Part shown: positions 15,750 through 24,786 of the stretch, piece by piece
How the letters are laid out: every line of letters starts with the position of its first letter
How positions within the stretch are numbered: position 1 is the stretch's first letter
DNA from: Pandoraea norimbergensis
GTDB lineage: Bacteria > Pseudomonadota > Gammaproteobacteria > Burkholderiales > Burkholderiaceae
Assembly: GCF_001465545.3 (NCBI RefSeq)
Contig: NZ_CP013480.3
Span: 62,001 to 126,000, forward strand
Reading direction: 5' to 3'
Length of the DNA stretch: 64,000 bases
Translations under genes and position numbers: made by a program
Notes under the pieces: model-generated
What the model was told of the DNA's origin: nothing
Database searches by the model: none
Seen by the model: the letters and a program-made list of their open reading frames with translations, nothing else

Positions 15750-17000
15750 ATGACGTTCGACGCGCTTGTCCTCGGTGCAGGAATGGTCGGTGTGTCGGTC
15801 GCCGTGCACTTGCAACGACGCGGATTGTCGGTGGCCTTGGTCGATCGCAAGCCGCCCGGCAACGAGACGTCGTTCGGTAATGCCGGGCTGATTCAGCGCG
15901 AAGGTGTCTATCCGTACGCGTTTCCGCGCGACCTCGGCACGTTGTTGCGCTACGCGCGCAATCGCTCGACCGACGTGCGTTATCACCCGTCGGCCATGCC
16001 TGCCATGGCGCCCTTCCTCGCGCGTTACTGGCACAACTCGGCACCGGCACGGCATGCGCAGATTGCGCGGCACTACAGCCAGTTGATTGCCCATTGCCTG
16101 ACGGAACACCGTGATCTGATCACGGCATCGGGCGCGGATGCCTTGTTGCGCGAGGGCGGCTGGGTGAAGGTGTTTCGCACGGTCACGGCGATGGACGCGG
16201 CACGGCGCGATGCGGAGCAATGGGAACAGGAATACGGTGTGCCGCACGAGGTACTCGGTGTGGAGAGATTGCGTGCGGAGGAGCCTTCGCTCACGCATGC
16301 GCTCGTCGGTGGCTTACGTTACACGGCATCGAATTCAGTGCGTGATCCGGGCGGTCTGGTGGCGGCATACGCGCGCTACTTCGAATCCCTCGGCGGCCGG
16401 GTGCTGACAGGCGACGCGACGACGCTCAAGCCACAGTGGACGGTGCAGACGTCCGAGGGTGTGGTCGAAGGCCGCCGTGCGGTGATCGCACTCGGACCGT
16501 GGTCAGACACCCTGAGCGCGTCGCTCGGCTACCGGTTGCCGCTAGCGGTCAAACGCGGCTACCACATGCACTATCGCGCGCAAGATGGCGCGCAACTGAA
16601 TCAACCGGTGCTGGATGCCGAGTACGGTTTCCTGATCGCACCGATGGCGCGTGGTATTCGCCTGACGACGGGTGTCGAACTCGGTCTTCGCGATACGCCG
16701 CCGACACCGGTGCAACTCGCGGCCGTCGAGCCGCTCGCACGCGAGACGTTCCCGCTGGCAGAGCGCGTCGACGATGCGCCGTGGATGGGACGTCGCCCGT
16801 GCACGCCGGACATGATGCCGATCATCGGCCCTGCGCCCGCACATCGGGACCTGTGGTTTGTGTTCGGCCACGCGCACCACGGTTTCACACTTGGACCGGT
16901 GACTGGCCGTCTCGTGGCCGAGATGATGACGGGCGAAACCCCATTGCTGGACCCGCGCCCGTTTGGTGTGCAGCGGTTCCTGTCGTCCACGCCGCACTAA
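15750..17000 (+). CDS. D-amino-acid dehydrogenase-like FAD oxidoreductase (DadA family)
   Basis: A 416-residue flavoprotein of the DAO/DadA family. The N-terminal Rossmann motif is VLGAGMVGVSVAVHLQRRGLSVALVD with the terminal acidic residue for FAD ribose. GNETSFGNAGLI is the DadA-type segment after it, and GRRPCTPDMMPIIGPAP with GHAHHGFTLGPVTGRLVAE closes the FAD and substrate site. DadA-type enzymes oxidise D-amino acids to imino acids at the membrane and feed electrons to the respiratory chain; related members act on hydroxyproline or sarcosine, so the substrate is open. It follows ridA. A pyrimidine-rich stretch (15717-15746) lies directly before ATG 15750 in place of a ribosome site, which is unusual. 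Confidence 0.85.
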   Translation: MTFDALVLGAGMVGVSVAVHLQRRGLSVALVDRKPPGNETSFGNAGLIQREGVYPYAFPRDLGTLLRYARNRSTDVRYHPSAMPAMAPFLARYWHNSAPARHAQIARHYSQLIAHCLTEHRDLITASGADALLREGGWVKVFRTVTAMDAARRDAEQWEQEYGVPHEVLGVERLRAEEPSLTHALVGGLRYTASNSVRDPGGLVAAYARYFESLGGRVLTGDATTLKPQWTVQTSEGVVEGRRAVIALGPWSDTLSASLGYRLPLAVKRGYHMHYRAQDGAQLNQPVLDAEYGFLIAPMARGIRLTTGVELGLRDTPPTPVQLAAVEPLARETFPLAERVDDAPWMGRRPCTPDMMPIIGPAPAHRDLWFVFGHAHHGFTLGPVTGRLVAEMMTGETPLLDPRPFGVQRFLSSTPH

Positions 17001-17027
17001 CTCACACCAGAAATTTGATCAGGCTTG

Positions 17028-19181
17028 ATGGAAGATTTCGTTGATACCTCGCGCGCGCCGCGCTTCGTGCCGAACGGTCCGGCACCGACAGCCGAGCAGG
17101 TGGCGATTCAGTTGGCCAAGGAACGCGTTTGCCTCGTGCAGGCCAACGCCGGCGCGGGGAAAACGTCGGTGCTGGTGGCGCGCATTGGTGAGGCGGTCGC
17201 GCGGGGCACGTCGCCCGGGAACATTCTGGCGCTCACGTTTACCGACACGGCCGCGTCGGTGCTGAATCGCCGGCTGGCGCAGGCAGGCATTCACGCGCGC
17301 GCCGCCGAGCAGGTGCACGTATTCACGTTCGACAAATTCAGCAGGCACGTGCTCTCCCGACTGCCGGGCGACGACTCGCGCGCCACGCAGTTCGAATTGG
17401 ATCGGGATCTGGCGCCGTGGATCGAAGAGGCCATGGACAACGTGCCCGACGAGACCGTCGAGGCGTTTCCGGAAGGCACCTTCGAGCCCAATCACGTGAA
17501 TGTGGCGCTCGCTATTGACGCGATGCGCCGTCTGAAAGCGTCCGGTGCCTTGTTCGACGATATCTACGACGAGAATCTGGACGGGATGCTCGACGCGCTG
17601 GGTGTGACGCGTGCGCAGTTCATCATCACGATCGAATACGAACGGATTCGACGGGGACGCGACGATGAACCGCGTTTTCGCGATCCGTACGACGCGACCT
17701 ACGATTTGGCGAAGGCGATCGGCATGGATGCCATCGCCGATGCGTATCTGGGGCCGTACAGTCTGGTCGTGTGCGACGAGCAGCACGACTTCAACGAGGC
17801 GGCTTACCGGGTGTTGTGTCGCGTGTTGCTCGCCAATCAGTGCCGTTTTCTCGGCGTCGGCGATAAGGATCAGGTCATCCACGCCACGTTGGGTGCGAGC
17901 GATACCTACATGGGCGACCGATTCCGCAACGACTTCACGTCGACCGAACACTATCCGCTGAGTCAGACGTTCCGTCACGGCCCGCACATTGCCTACCCGG
18001 TCGCTGCGTTCAAGCAAAAGACGATCGAGTCGTACGTCCGTTCGCACACGCCGATCCAACTGGTGGAAAGCGACGGCAGCCCGCTGGGTGTTGCCAACGC
18101 AGTGGCGGACGAGGTGGCCGAGTGGGCCGCGCAGGCGGGAAGCGGCGACGCGTGCGCGATCCTGCTGCGCGACTGGCATCAGTCGGCATTGATCGAAGAA
18201 GTACTTTGGCGACGCAATATCCGCTATCGGGCGCCCGCCGCACGTAACTTCCATCATCGCGAAGAGATTCGTTTCGTTCGTGGTGTGTTTGCTTATGCCT
18301 TGGGCGCCTTCGGCAGACTGGAATCGTCCGATCGCGTGGCAATTGCCGCGACGTTGGCGCTGTTCGGGAACGTGCAAATCGAACCCGGACGCGTGCGGGA
18401 AATGCAAGCGCTGCTGGCGCAGAACCCGGAGTTGTTCGAGGAATTCCTGAAGACGTGGCTCGTGGGCGATGTGCCGGAGCGTCCGGTGACCAAGGTCGGC
18501 GCACTGGTGCTGGAAATTCGTGGGCTCGTGAAGGGATTGAGCGCCGTCGATGCGTTCAAGCTGATTCGCGCAAGGATCGATTTCGGGGCCATTGCGCGTC
18601 GCGTCTACGCGAAACCCTATGACGCGGAAATGGTGTCCCGGTCGCTCGACGCCTTTGAAAGCGCGATGGCGGGGAAGCCGGATACGCTCGCGGGGTTCTT
18701 CGATACGTGGCTCACGACAGTCACCTCCGCGACGACCGGACGGCGCGTCGAGCGCGTGATCATCGATACGGTTTCCAACGTGAAGGGCCGCGAATTCGAC
18801 CGCGTGATTCTGCCGTACATGGATCGCAACGAATTCCCGAACCCGCATCTCGCGCACGATCAGGAAGCCAATCTGTTCTACGTGGCCGCGACGCGCGCGC
18901 GCAACAAGCTGGTGCTGGTGACCTCATCTGCCAATGCCGTGCTTCAGAGCCGATTCATCGGTGATCTGGCGTTGGAGACATCGACGCTGCGCGCGGATAT
19001 TGCGCTGGACCGGAACCGGCAACTGGCATCCGCAGACAACATCATTCGTATCTATCTGAAGCACTACGATCCGCGCGATCACGCGGAAATTCGAGGGCTC
19101 GGTGCGAGCTACGACCCCGCGCGGCGGCAGTGGTACATCACGTCGGATATGAGCACGGAACGCTTCCTGCCGTGGCTCTGA
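17028..19181 (+). CDS. UvrD/Rep-type helicase with C-terminal DUF5710-like domain
   Basis: A 717-residue superfamily 1A helicase. Walker A is ANAGAGKTS (K45), motif Ia ALTFTDTAA, motif II CDEQHD (D250), motif III VGDKDQVIHATLGA, motif IV LSQTFRHG, motif V TVSNVKGREFDRVILP and motif VI YVAATRARNKLVLV, so it is a complete 3'-5' helicase core. After the core, residues 674-717 carry a module with IYLKHYDPRDHAEIRGLGASYD and QWYI...FLPWL, the pattern of DUF5710, which is usually found in topoisomerase- or primase-like and plasmid proteins. UvrD itself lacks it. No exonuclease domain is seen. It starts 27 bases after the DadA-like gene, but the functions look unrelated. A role in repair or plasmid/phage interference is possible. 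Confidence 0.87.
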   Translation: MEDFVDTSRAPRFVPNGPAPTAEQVAIQLAKERVCLVQANAGAGKTSVLVARIGEAVARGTSPGNILALTFTDTAASVLNRRLAQAGIHARAAEQVHVFTFDKFSRHVLSRLPGDDSRATQFELDRDLAPWIEEAMDNVPDETVEAFPEGTFEPNHVNVALAIDAMRRLKASGALFDDIYDENLDGMLDALGVTRAQFIITIEYERIRRGRDDEPRFRDPYDATYDLAKAIGMDAIADAYLGPYSLVVCDEQHDFNEAAYRVLCRVLLANQCRFLGVGDKDQVIHATLGASDTYMGDRFRNDFTSTEHYPLSQTFRHGPHIAYPVAAFKQKTIESYVRSHTPIQLVESDGSPLGVANAVADEVAEWAAQAGSGDACAILLRDWHQSALIEEVLWRRNIRYRAPAARNFHHREEIRFVRGVFAYALGAFGRLESSDRVAIAATLALFGNVQIEPGRVREMQALLAQNPELFEEFLKTWLVGDVPERPVTKVGALVLEIRGLVKGLSAVDAFKLIRARIDFGAIARRVYAKPYDAEMVSRSLDAFESAMAGKPDTLAGFFDTWLTTVTSATTGRRVERVIIDTVSNVKGREFDRVILPYMDRNEFPNPHLAHDQEANLFYVAATRARNKLVLVTSSANAVLQSRFIGDLALETSTLRADIALDRNRQLASADNIIRIYLKHYDPRDHAEIRGLGASYDPARRQWYITSDMSTERFLPWL

Positions 19182-19203
19182 TTCGTGACTAACACCGCAT
19201 CCG

Positions 19204-20823
19204 TTACTGCGGCATTTCCTCCGGTGTGTCGGCACTCTTGGCGTGTGCCGCGTCGCCGCTGGCGTCGGCATTCCCGTCGCCAATCACACTGATTTCGAAT
19301 AGCCGCTTGCCCGCCAGCGAGCGCGCTTCGGGGTCTTCGGGATACGTCTTCAACAGCGGCAGAATCACCGAACCGCCAATGACGTTGCGCCGGCTGTTAT
19401 CCGCTGGCGACAATCCCCAGACGTTCTGATACGTCATGGGTACGGTCTGCCCGTCGATCTGCGTGTTGCCGAGGTACAGCATGATGTGGCCGTCGATGTG
19501 GATCAACGTCATGAGCGGCCGGCCACGCTCGGCGAGCGTGCGCAAACGCGTATCGATGCCGGCCTGTCGAAGGTCAGTGCGCTGCCCCGCGCGCAACTGG
19601 TCGGAGGAATGTCGCGGCAGCCAGATCCCGAACGGCGCGAAGAGGCTGCGCGTCTCCGCCGAACAGTCGTTGTAGAACAGCGTATTTCCCCACCCGTACG
19701 GCCGCCCGATCATCTGCTTCATGACTTGCGCCATATGACGCGGCGTCAGCGACCACGGCATGGGTACGACGGTCGACGCATCGACTTGCATCGAGCGCAT
19801 CGTGGCGGTTCGCTGCGTATCGGCCACGGGGAACATCACGATTTGCCGGCCGTCTTGTGCGCGTGTCATCGGCAGCACTGTCCCGATGGGCGCGGTCGTG
19901 CGATAGATCGCCTTGAGTGTGCCGGGAACGGTGTCGGCGAGCGTCGTATCGGCGCGCACGATGGCACCGAGTCCGCGCTGCGCCGCTGCGCGCCACGTCG
20001 CGACAAACCGCTCGTCCACCGACGCCACGGTGCGCGCATCCACCCAGCCGATCAAATCCGGCGAATACACCAGCAGCCATGCCCCGTCCGCACTGCGCGC
20101 GAGCGTGTACACGGGCGTGCCCGGACGCAGCGCGGAGTCTTGCAGCGCGTCGAACGGATAGCCTTCGCCTGCCTGATGAAAATCGTAGAACGCGGGGTCG
20201 GATGTCGGCAGTTGCCGCACCAGCGCGTTATCAACCGTGATGCCGCGACGGCGTGGGTTGTAACGCCAGTCGGCATGGTCGGCATCGAGTTGCGCGAGCG
20301 CCATGTTCGATTCGATTGCACGAATCCACACCTGCGAGTGCGGTTGGAAGTTCTCGCCGTAGGTCTTGCGCACACCGGCGGCGCTGTTGTCGAAGCGGCG
20401 GACGCGGCGTGCCTGCGAATCGGCAATCTGGCTGGCACCCGCGGCGTTGAGCAGAGACGTCGAGAGCCATGTTCCATTCCACGGCGACGCATCGCTTGCG
20501 GCGGTGCCGAAGTAGCGTGCACGGAATGCTTCGAACCGGCGCGTCTGTTCTGCTTGGGAAATGAGCGGCTGGTCGTAGCCGGGGGCATCGGGACGGATCC
20601 AGTGATCGACGTCCTGATCGTAGTGCTCGATGGGGAAGCGGGCGACGTTGAAGCGGGGCTGCGCGGGCGCGGTCGTCGCGGTCGCGGGTGCGGTGGTGGC
20701 GTCACCCTTTGGCGACGGACCGGCACACGCGGCCAACAGAACAACAGTGCTGACGAGGGCAACGGAAACGCGAGTGATCGAAGCGAGCACGTTGGCGCGT
20801 GGCGCCGGCAGGTTTGCACCCAT
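19204..20823 (-). CDS. SH3-domain NlpC/P60 (C40) cell-wall peptidase, lipoprotein
   Basis: A 539-residue exported peptidoglycan endopeptidase. The N-terminus has a signal peptide ending in LLAAC (lipobox), then a Thr/Ala/Pro-rich linker, so it is probably anchored to a membrane by lipid. Two SH3-like domains follow (about residues 180-330; TPVYTLARSADGAWLLVYSPDLIGWVD is one), then the C40 domain: IGRPYGWGNTLFYNDCSAETRS with catalytic C387, and LIHIDGHIMLYLG with the histidine. Such YkfC-like enzymes cleave D-Glu-meso-Dap bonds in stem peptides. Transcribed alone on the minus strand; downstream it converges on the helicase gene with a gap of 22 bases. Confidence 0.87.
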   Translation of the reverse strand: MGANLPAPRANVLASITRVSVALVSTVVLLAACAGPSPKGDATTAPATATTAPAQPRFNVARFPIEHYDQDVDHWIRPDAPGYDQPLISQAEQTRRFEAFRARYFGTAASDASPWNGTWLSTSLLNAAGASQIADSQARRVRRFDNSAAGVRKTYGENFQPHSQVWIRAIESNMALAQLDADHADWRYNPRRRGITVDNALVRQLPTSDPAFYDFHQAGEGYPFDALQDSALRPGTPVYTLARSADGAWLLVYSPDLIGWVDARTVASVDERFVATWRAAAQRGLGAIVRADTTLADTVPGTLKAIYRTTAPIGTVLPMTRAQDGRQIVMFPVADTQRTATMRSMQVDASTVVPMPWSLTPRHMAQVMKQMIGRPYGWGNTLFYNDCSAETRSLFAPFGIWLPRHSSDQLRAGQRTDLRQAGIDTRLRTLAERGRPLMTLIHIDGHIMLYLGNTQIDGQTVPMTYQNVWGLSPADNSRRNVIGGSVILPLLKTYPEDPEARSLAGKRLFEISVIGDGNADASGDAAHAKSADTPEEMPQ

Positions 20824-20890
20824 GGGAGACGATGGAAAGCCCGAATGACGTCATGCTACTCCATCGTTTCCATCGCTCCGCCTTCGGTCG

Positions 20891-20918
20891 CGGCGACGCG
20901 TTGTAGCGCGCGTCGCCG
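20891..20918. repeat. Perfect 10-bp inverted repeat (hairpin)
   Basis: CGGCGACGCG (20891-20900) and CGCGTCGCCG (20909-20918) flank an eight-base loop. It lies between the TonB receptor stop and the NlpC/P60 start, both on the minus strand. No T-run follows on either strand, so it may be a transcript-stabilising or attenuating hairpin. Confidence 0.6.
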
Positions 20919-20933
20919 CGTGGGTGCTTCAAT

Positions 20934-20987
20934 GGCTACCTGTGGCTTACCCGTGGCTAACCCGTGGCTTACTCGTGGCTTACGGGT
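20934..20987. repeat. 11-bp tandem repeat, about five copies
   Basis: The unit GGCTTACCCGT occurs as four 11-bp copies (20944, 20955, 20966, 20977), differing at one or two bases, after a shorter first copy GGCTACCTGT at 20934. It starts five bases past the TonB receptor stop codon (on the minus strand). Such arrays change length by slippage. Function is unknown. Confidence 0.85.
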
Positions 20988-20991
20988 GTGC

Positions 20992-23481
20992 TTACCAGCG
21001 CGCCGTCACACTGCCGATCACCGTACGGCCCGTGCCGTAGTAGCACTGCACGGTGGTGTTGCAGCCCGCCACGTAGGTGCGATCGAACAGGTTGGTCGCG
21101 TTCAGTTGCAGGCGCCAGCGCCAGCCGATATCGGCGTGCAGCGAAGCGTCAAAGAGCGTCACGCCCGGCACCGAAAACGAGTTGGCGGTATCGCCTGCGG
21201 TCTGGCCCAGATAGCGCACACCGGCCCCGGCGCCGAGCTTCACGTCGCCGATATTGCCGAAGTTGTAGTCGGCCCAGAACGACGCCATGTTGCGCGGCAC
21301 ACCATACGGGCGCTTGCCCAGATCGGCGTTGTTGCTGCGCGTGACTTCCACGTCCTGATACGTGTAGCTGGCCACGACGTTGAGCTTGTTCGTCAGGCTC
21401 ACCTTGCCTTCGAGCTCCACGCCGCGCGAGCGCACTTCCCCGGTCTGGATCGTGTTGCGCGTGTTGGCCGGGTCAGCCGTCGACACATTCTGCTGCGTGA
21501 GGTTGAACAGCGACGCGGTAAAGAGCGCGTTGATGTTCGTCGGCTGGTACTTGATGCCGATCTCGTACTGCTGGCCGGTGGTCGGCTTGAGCGGGTCGCC
21601 CGCGAGGTTGGTCGACAGCGTGGGCAAGAACGACGTCGAGTAGCTGAAGTACGGCGAGACACCGAAGCTCGACTCGTACAACAGACCGGCGCGCCACGTG
21701 AACTTGTTCGGCGTTTGCTTCACCGTGGTCTTGGCGATGTTGTTGTCGGTCGTCGACCACGTGAAATCTTCGCGTCCACCCAGCGTCAGATACCAGCGGT
21801 CCCAGCGCATCTGGTCCTGCAAATACAGGCCGAGCTGCGTTTGCGTCTGGTCGGTGCTGGTGGTGGGGTTGGCCGGCAGCACGCCCTTCACGCCGTACAC
21901 CGGCGCATAGAGGTCGAGCGACGGCGCCGACCCGGTCCACACGCGATTCAGGAATCGTTGCGTTTGAAAGTCCGTGCCAGCGACCACCTTGTGCGCGACG
22001 GGGCCGGTCTTCGTGTCGTACTGCACGTTGTTGTCCATCTGCCAGCCGTTCAGGATCGGCTCGGCCTGATAGGCGGTGCGTTGCAACGTGCGTTGGTCCG
22101 CGAGCAGCGCGGTGCCGTAGATCGACTTGTAGTCGAGGTCCATGTGCGTGAAGCGCACGCTGGAGCGCAGTTGCAGCGCGTCGTTGATGCGGTGCTCGAA
22201 GCGGAACCCCGTAGCGACTTGTGTCTTGCGATAGCGGTCGAAAGCGGGGTCGCCGGTGAGCAGTTCACGGTCGATGCGTCCCCAGCGCGACGGCGTCACC
22301 ATGCCGATAGCCGGACCGTAGCTGACCGACGAACCCATGTTGTCCTGCAAGTAGTTGAAGAACCACGTGAGGCTCGTCTGCGCGTTCGGACGCCACGTGA
22401 TCGACGGCTGAATCATGATGCGGTCGTCGGTCACGTTGTTGGTCTGCGTGTCCGCCAGACGGCCCAGACCCGTGATGCGATAGAGCAGCGTGCCGTCGTC
22501 GTTGACCGGGCCCGTCACGTCCACGCGCAACTGGCGGCGGTCGAACGTGCCGTAATCGACGCCGATTTCACGATACGGTTCGGCGCTCGGCACCTTGCTC
22601 ACCAGGTTGACCAGACCGCCAAGATTGCCCGCGCCGTAGAGGATCGAGCTGGGGCCGCGCAGCACTTCCACGCGCTCCAGCGTGTACGGGTCGACACGAA
22701 TGGCGGCGTAGCTGCCCGGGCGGTTGGCGATCTGCGGAATGCGCAGGCCGTCCCAATACGCATCGGCGTTGAAGCCACGGATGTAGAACCAGTCGGCGCG
22801 CGTGTCGCTGCCGTACGGGTCGGCGTTCACACCGGCGGCGTACTTGAGTGCGTCGCTGACCGTCTGCACGGCCTGATCGTTGAGCTGGTCGCGCGGAATC
22901 ACGCTGATCGACTGCGACGTCTGCATGATCGACGTGTCGGTTTTCGTCGCGGTATCGCTGCGCTGCGCCACGTAGCCCACTACCGGGCCACGGGCGACGT
23001 CGCGATCTGCGCGGGCGTTCACGTCGGTCGCGGGGAGTGCCACGGCTGCGCCCGTGGCCGGCGCACTGCCGTTGGCGCCGGGGGCCACGATGTAGCCGCC
23101 GTTGGGCTGACCGGTGGCTTGCAGGCCGGTGCCTTCAATCAGAATCGCCAGCGCGAGCGACGGCGTGTAGTTGCCGGAGACACCGGCCGTGCGCTTCTCG
23201 GCGATCTGGGCGGCGTCGTAAGAGATCATCAGCCCGGTTTGCTGGGCGAACGCGACGAGCCCCTGTTGCAGCGAGCCGGCAGGAATGTGCAGCGACTGTG
23301 CCGGGCGGGTTGCCGTTGCCGCGGGGGTGCCTGCAAGCGGGGTAGCGTCAGCAGCGTGGGCTTGTGCGCTCAGGGCAAAGACGGCGAAGGCGGCCAGTGA
23401 GACGGCGCGACGGGCGGTGATGACGTAGGCAGCGCAAGCACGAGCGGCACGCGGCGGCGTGGGGCTGACGTGAGAAGACAT
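20992..23481 (-). CDS. TonB-dependent siderophore receptor with STN signalling domain
   Basis: An 829-residue outer-membrane receptor. After a signal peptide (cleavage after AQAHA near residue 43) comes a secretin/TonB N-terminal (STN) domain, about residues 60-115 (SLQQGLVAFAQQTGLMISYD), then the plug with its TonB-box region, and the 22-strand barrel ending in aromatic W. The C-terminal GCNTTVQCYYGTGRTVIGSVTARW with a cysteine pair is typical of FpvA/FoxA/FecA-type ferric-siderophore receptors. The STN domain means it signals to the FecR-type anti-sigma factor encoded just upstream. ATG 23481 has AAAGGAA before it; the frame is open to 23574. The siderophore cannot be identified, and no biosynthesis genes are nearby. 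Confidence 0.92.
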   Translation of the reverse strand: MSSHVSPTPPRAARACAAYVITARRAVSLAAFAVFALSAQAHAADATPLAGTPAATATRPAQSLHIPAGSLQQGLVAFAQQTGLMISYDAAQIAEKRTAGVSGNYTPSLALAILIEGTGLQATGQPNGGYIVAPGANGSAPATGAAVALPATDVNARADRDVARGPVVGYVAQRSDTATKTDTSIMQTSQSISVIPRDQLNDQAVQTVSDALKYAAGVNADPYGSDTRADWFYIRGFNADAYWDGLRIPQIANRPGSYAAIRVDPYTLERVEVLRGPSSILYGAGNLGGLVNLVSKVPSAEPYREIGVDYGTFDRRQLRVDVTGPVNDDGTLLYRITGLGRLADTQTNNVTDDRIMIQPSITWRPNAQTSLTWFFNYLQDNMGSSVSYGPAIGMVTPSRWGRIDRELLTGDPAFDRYRKTQVATGFRFEHRINDALQLRSSVRFTHMDLDYKSIYGTALLADQRTLQRTAYQAEPILNGWQMDNNVQYDTKTGPVAHKVVAGTDFQTQRFLNRVWTGSAPSLDLYAPVYGVKGVLPANPTTSTDQTQTQLGLYLQDQMRWDRWYLTLGGREDFTWSTTDNNIAKTTVKQTPNKFTWRAGLLYESSFGVSPYFSYSTSFLPTLSTNLAGDPLKPTTGQQYEIGIKYQPTNINALFTASLFNLTQQNVSTADPANTRNTIQTGEVRSRGVELEGKVSLTNKLNVVASYTYQDVEVTRSNNADLGKRPYGVPRNMASFWADYNFGNIGDVKLGAGAGVRYLGQTAGDTANSFSVPGVTLFDASLHADIGWRWRLQLNATNLFDRTYVAGCNTTVQCYYGTGRTVIGSVTARW

Positions 23482-23640
23482 GACGGCGGATTCCTTTCTA
23501 TGGAGCATCGAACATCGAAATGGGCATTCCTTCCTATGCCCCGCGAGATTCGAAAGCCCCTCATCCGACGGCAAAAAAGTTTTTGGCGGGCGGTGCCTGT
23601 CGCCCGACGACTGGGGGGCGATCGGTGTACCGCGCGCGGT

Positions 23641-24786
23641 TCAGGTGTGTGTACGGTCCCCGCCGAAGGTCCGGATCGTCCGGATACGCCCCGGCGGCTC
23701 GCCGGTTTGTGTGCCGGGCAGCACGCGCACCCACCAGCGGGTATAGCGCTCGACTTCGACCGGCAGCGCGCGCGCGAGCATGTCGAGCACGCGGTCGGTG
23801 TCGTCGATCGGATAGATCCCCGAGACCAGCAGGTTGGCCACTTCGGGCGCGCAACCGAGATGACCGCGCCGATAGCGGCTCAATTCGGCGAGGAAGTCGC
23901 CGAGCGGCATGGCGTGCACGACGAGCATGCCTTGCGTCCATGCCGCGGTGGCATTGGCGGCGCTGGTGTCGTCAAAGCGTGAGCGGATGGCCGTAGCGTC
24001 GAAGGTTGCCCCCTGACCGGCGGTGAGCACGATGGCATCACCGGCGGCGCTCGATGGCGTCACGCGCACGGCGCCTTCGAGCACGGTGACCGAAGCAGTG
24101 TCGTTCTGCTGACGCACGAGGAAGTGCGTACCGAGCGCCTGCAAGCGGCCGTGTGCCGTATCGACGAAGAACGGTCGATGGCCGTGGTCGGCATCGGCGC
24201 CAGTGATGACGGCAATCTCGCCGCGAAGCAAGCGCAGACGGCGGGTGTCTTGCGTATAACGCACGTCGACCGCGGAATCGGTGTTGAGCGCGAGTGCGGT
24301 GCCGTCGTCCAGTTGCACGGTGCGGCGCTCGCCGACAGCGGTGCTCAGGTCTGCGCGTAGCGATTGCACGGTTGCGCTGTCGCGCGCGGTCCATGCGGCC
24401 CCGGCGACCGTCGCCAGCGCAAAGAGGCCGAGCACGCGGCGTCGGCTTTGGCTCGTCGCAGCCTTGCGCGTCGCCATGCGCAGGAGCGTGCCGTGGGCGA
24501 CTACGGGGGGAATCGTGCGCAACTGGCTGCCGAAGTCGACCAGCCGCTGCCATGCCTGCGCGTGTTGCGGGTGCGCGTCATGCCAGCGTTGCCACGCGGC
24601 CTGATCGGCCGCGCGAGCGCTGGACTGCGCATCAATGGAATGGGTGGCATCCGTCGCCGCGCCGCCCGTGCCGCCCGTGCCGCCGGTAGACATTTCGTTC
24701 GCTTGCAGACGGACGAACCACTCGGTGGCGGCCAGCGTGACCGATTCCGGCAACGGGTCGCCGACGGTGTGCGAATTGGCGTTCAT
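23641..24786 (-). CDS. fecR: FecR family anti-sigma/transmembrane signal protein
   Basis: A 381-residue inner-membrane regulator. The N-terminal cytoplasmic part (EWFVRLQANE...AWQRWHDAHPQHAQAWQRL) is the DUF4880/FecR N-terminal sigma-binding domain. A membrane segment follows near residue 110 (VLGLFALATVAGAAWTA), then the periplasmic FecR domain (LSTAVGERRTVQLDDGTALALNTDSAVDV) and a C-terminal DUF4974/STN-contacting region. The N-terminal domain has an unusual Gly/Thr-rich insertion (STGGTGGTGGAATDATHS). Its start overlaps the sigma gene stop by 4 bases (ATGA), so the two proteins are translated in a coupled way. It receives the signal from the STN domain of the TonB receptor encoded downstream. 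Confidence 0.92.
   Translation of the reverse strand: MNANSHTVGDPLPESVTLAATEWFVRLQANEMSTGGTGGTGGAATDATHSIDAQSSARAADQAAWQRWHDAHPQHAQAWQRLVDFGSQLRTIPPVVAHGTLLRMATRKAATSQSRRRVLGLFALATVAGAAWTARDSATVQSLRADLSTAVGERRTVQLDDGTALALNTDSAVDVRYTQDTRRLRLLRGEIAVITGADADHGHRPFFVDTAHGRLQALGTHFLVRQQNDTASVTVLEGAVRVTPSSAAGDAIVLTAGQGATFDATAIRSRFDDTSAANATAAWTQGMLVVHAMPLGDFLAELSRYRRGHLGCAPEVANLLVSGIYPIDDTDRVLDMLARALPVEVERYTRWWVRVLPGTQTGEPPGRIRTIRTFGGDRTHT

Noticed and set aside
19486..23400. A 1304-codon open frame on the plus strand, antisense to the NlpC and TonB receptor genes
   Set aside because: It spans two well-supported minus-strand genes. Its protein is Arg/His/Val-rich with no motif, which is the usual result of antisense reading in GC-rich DNA.
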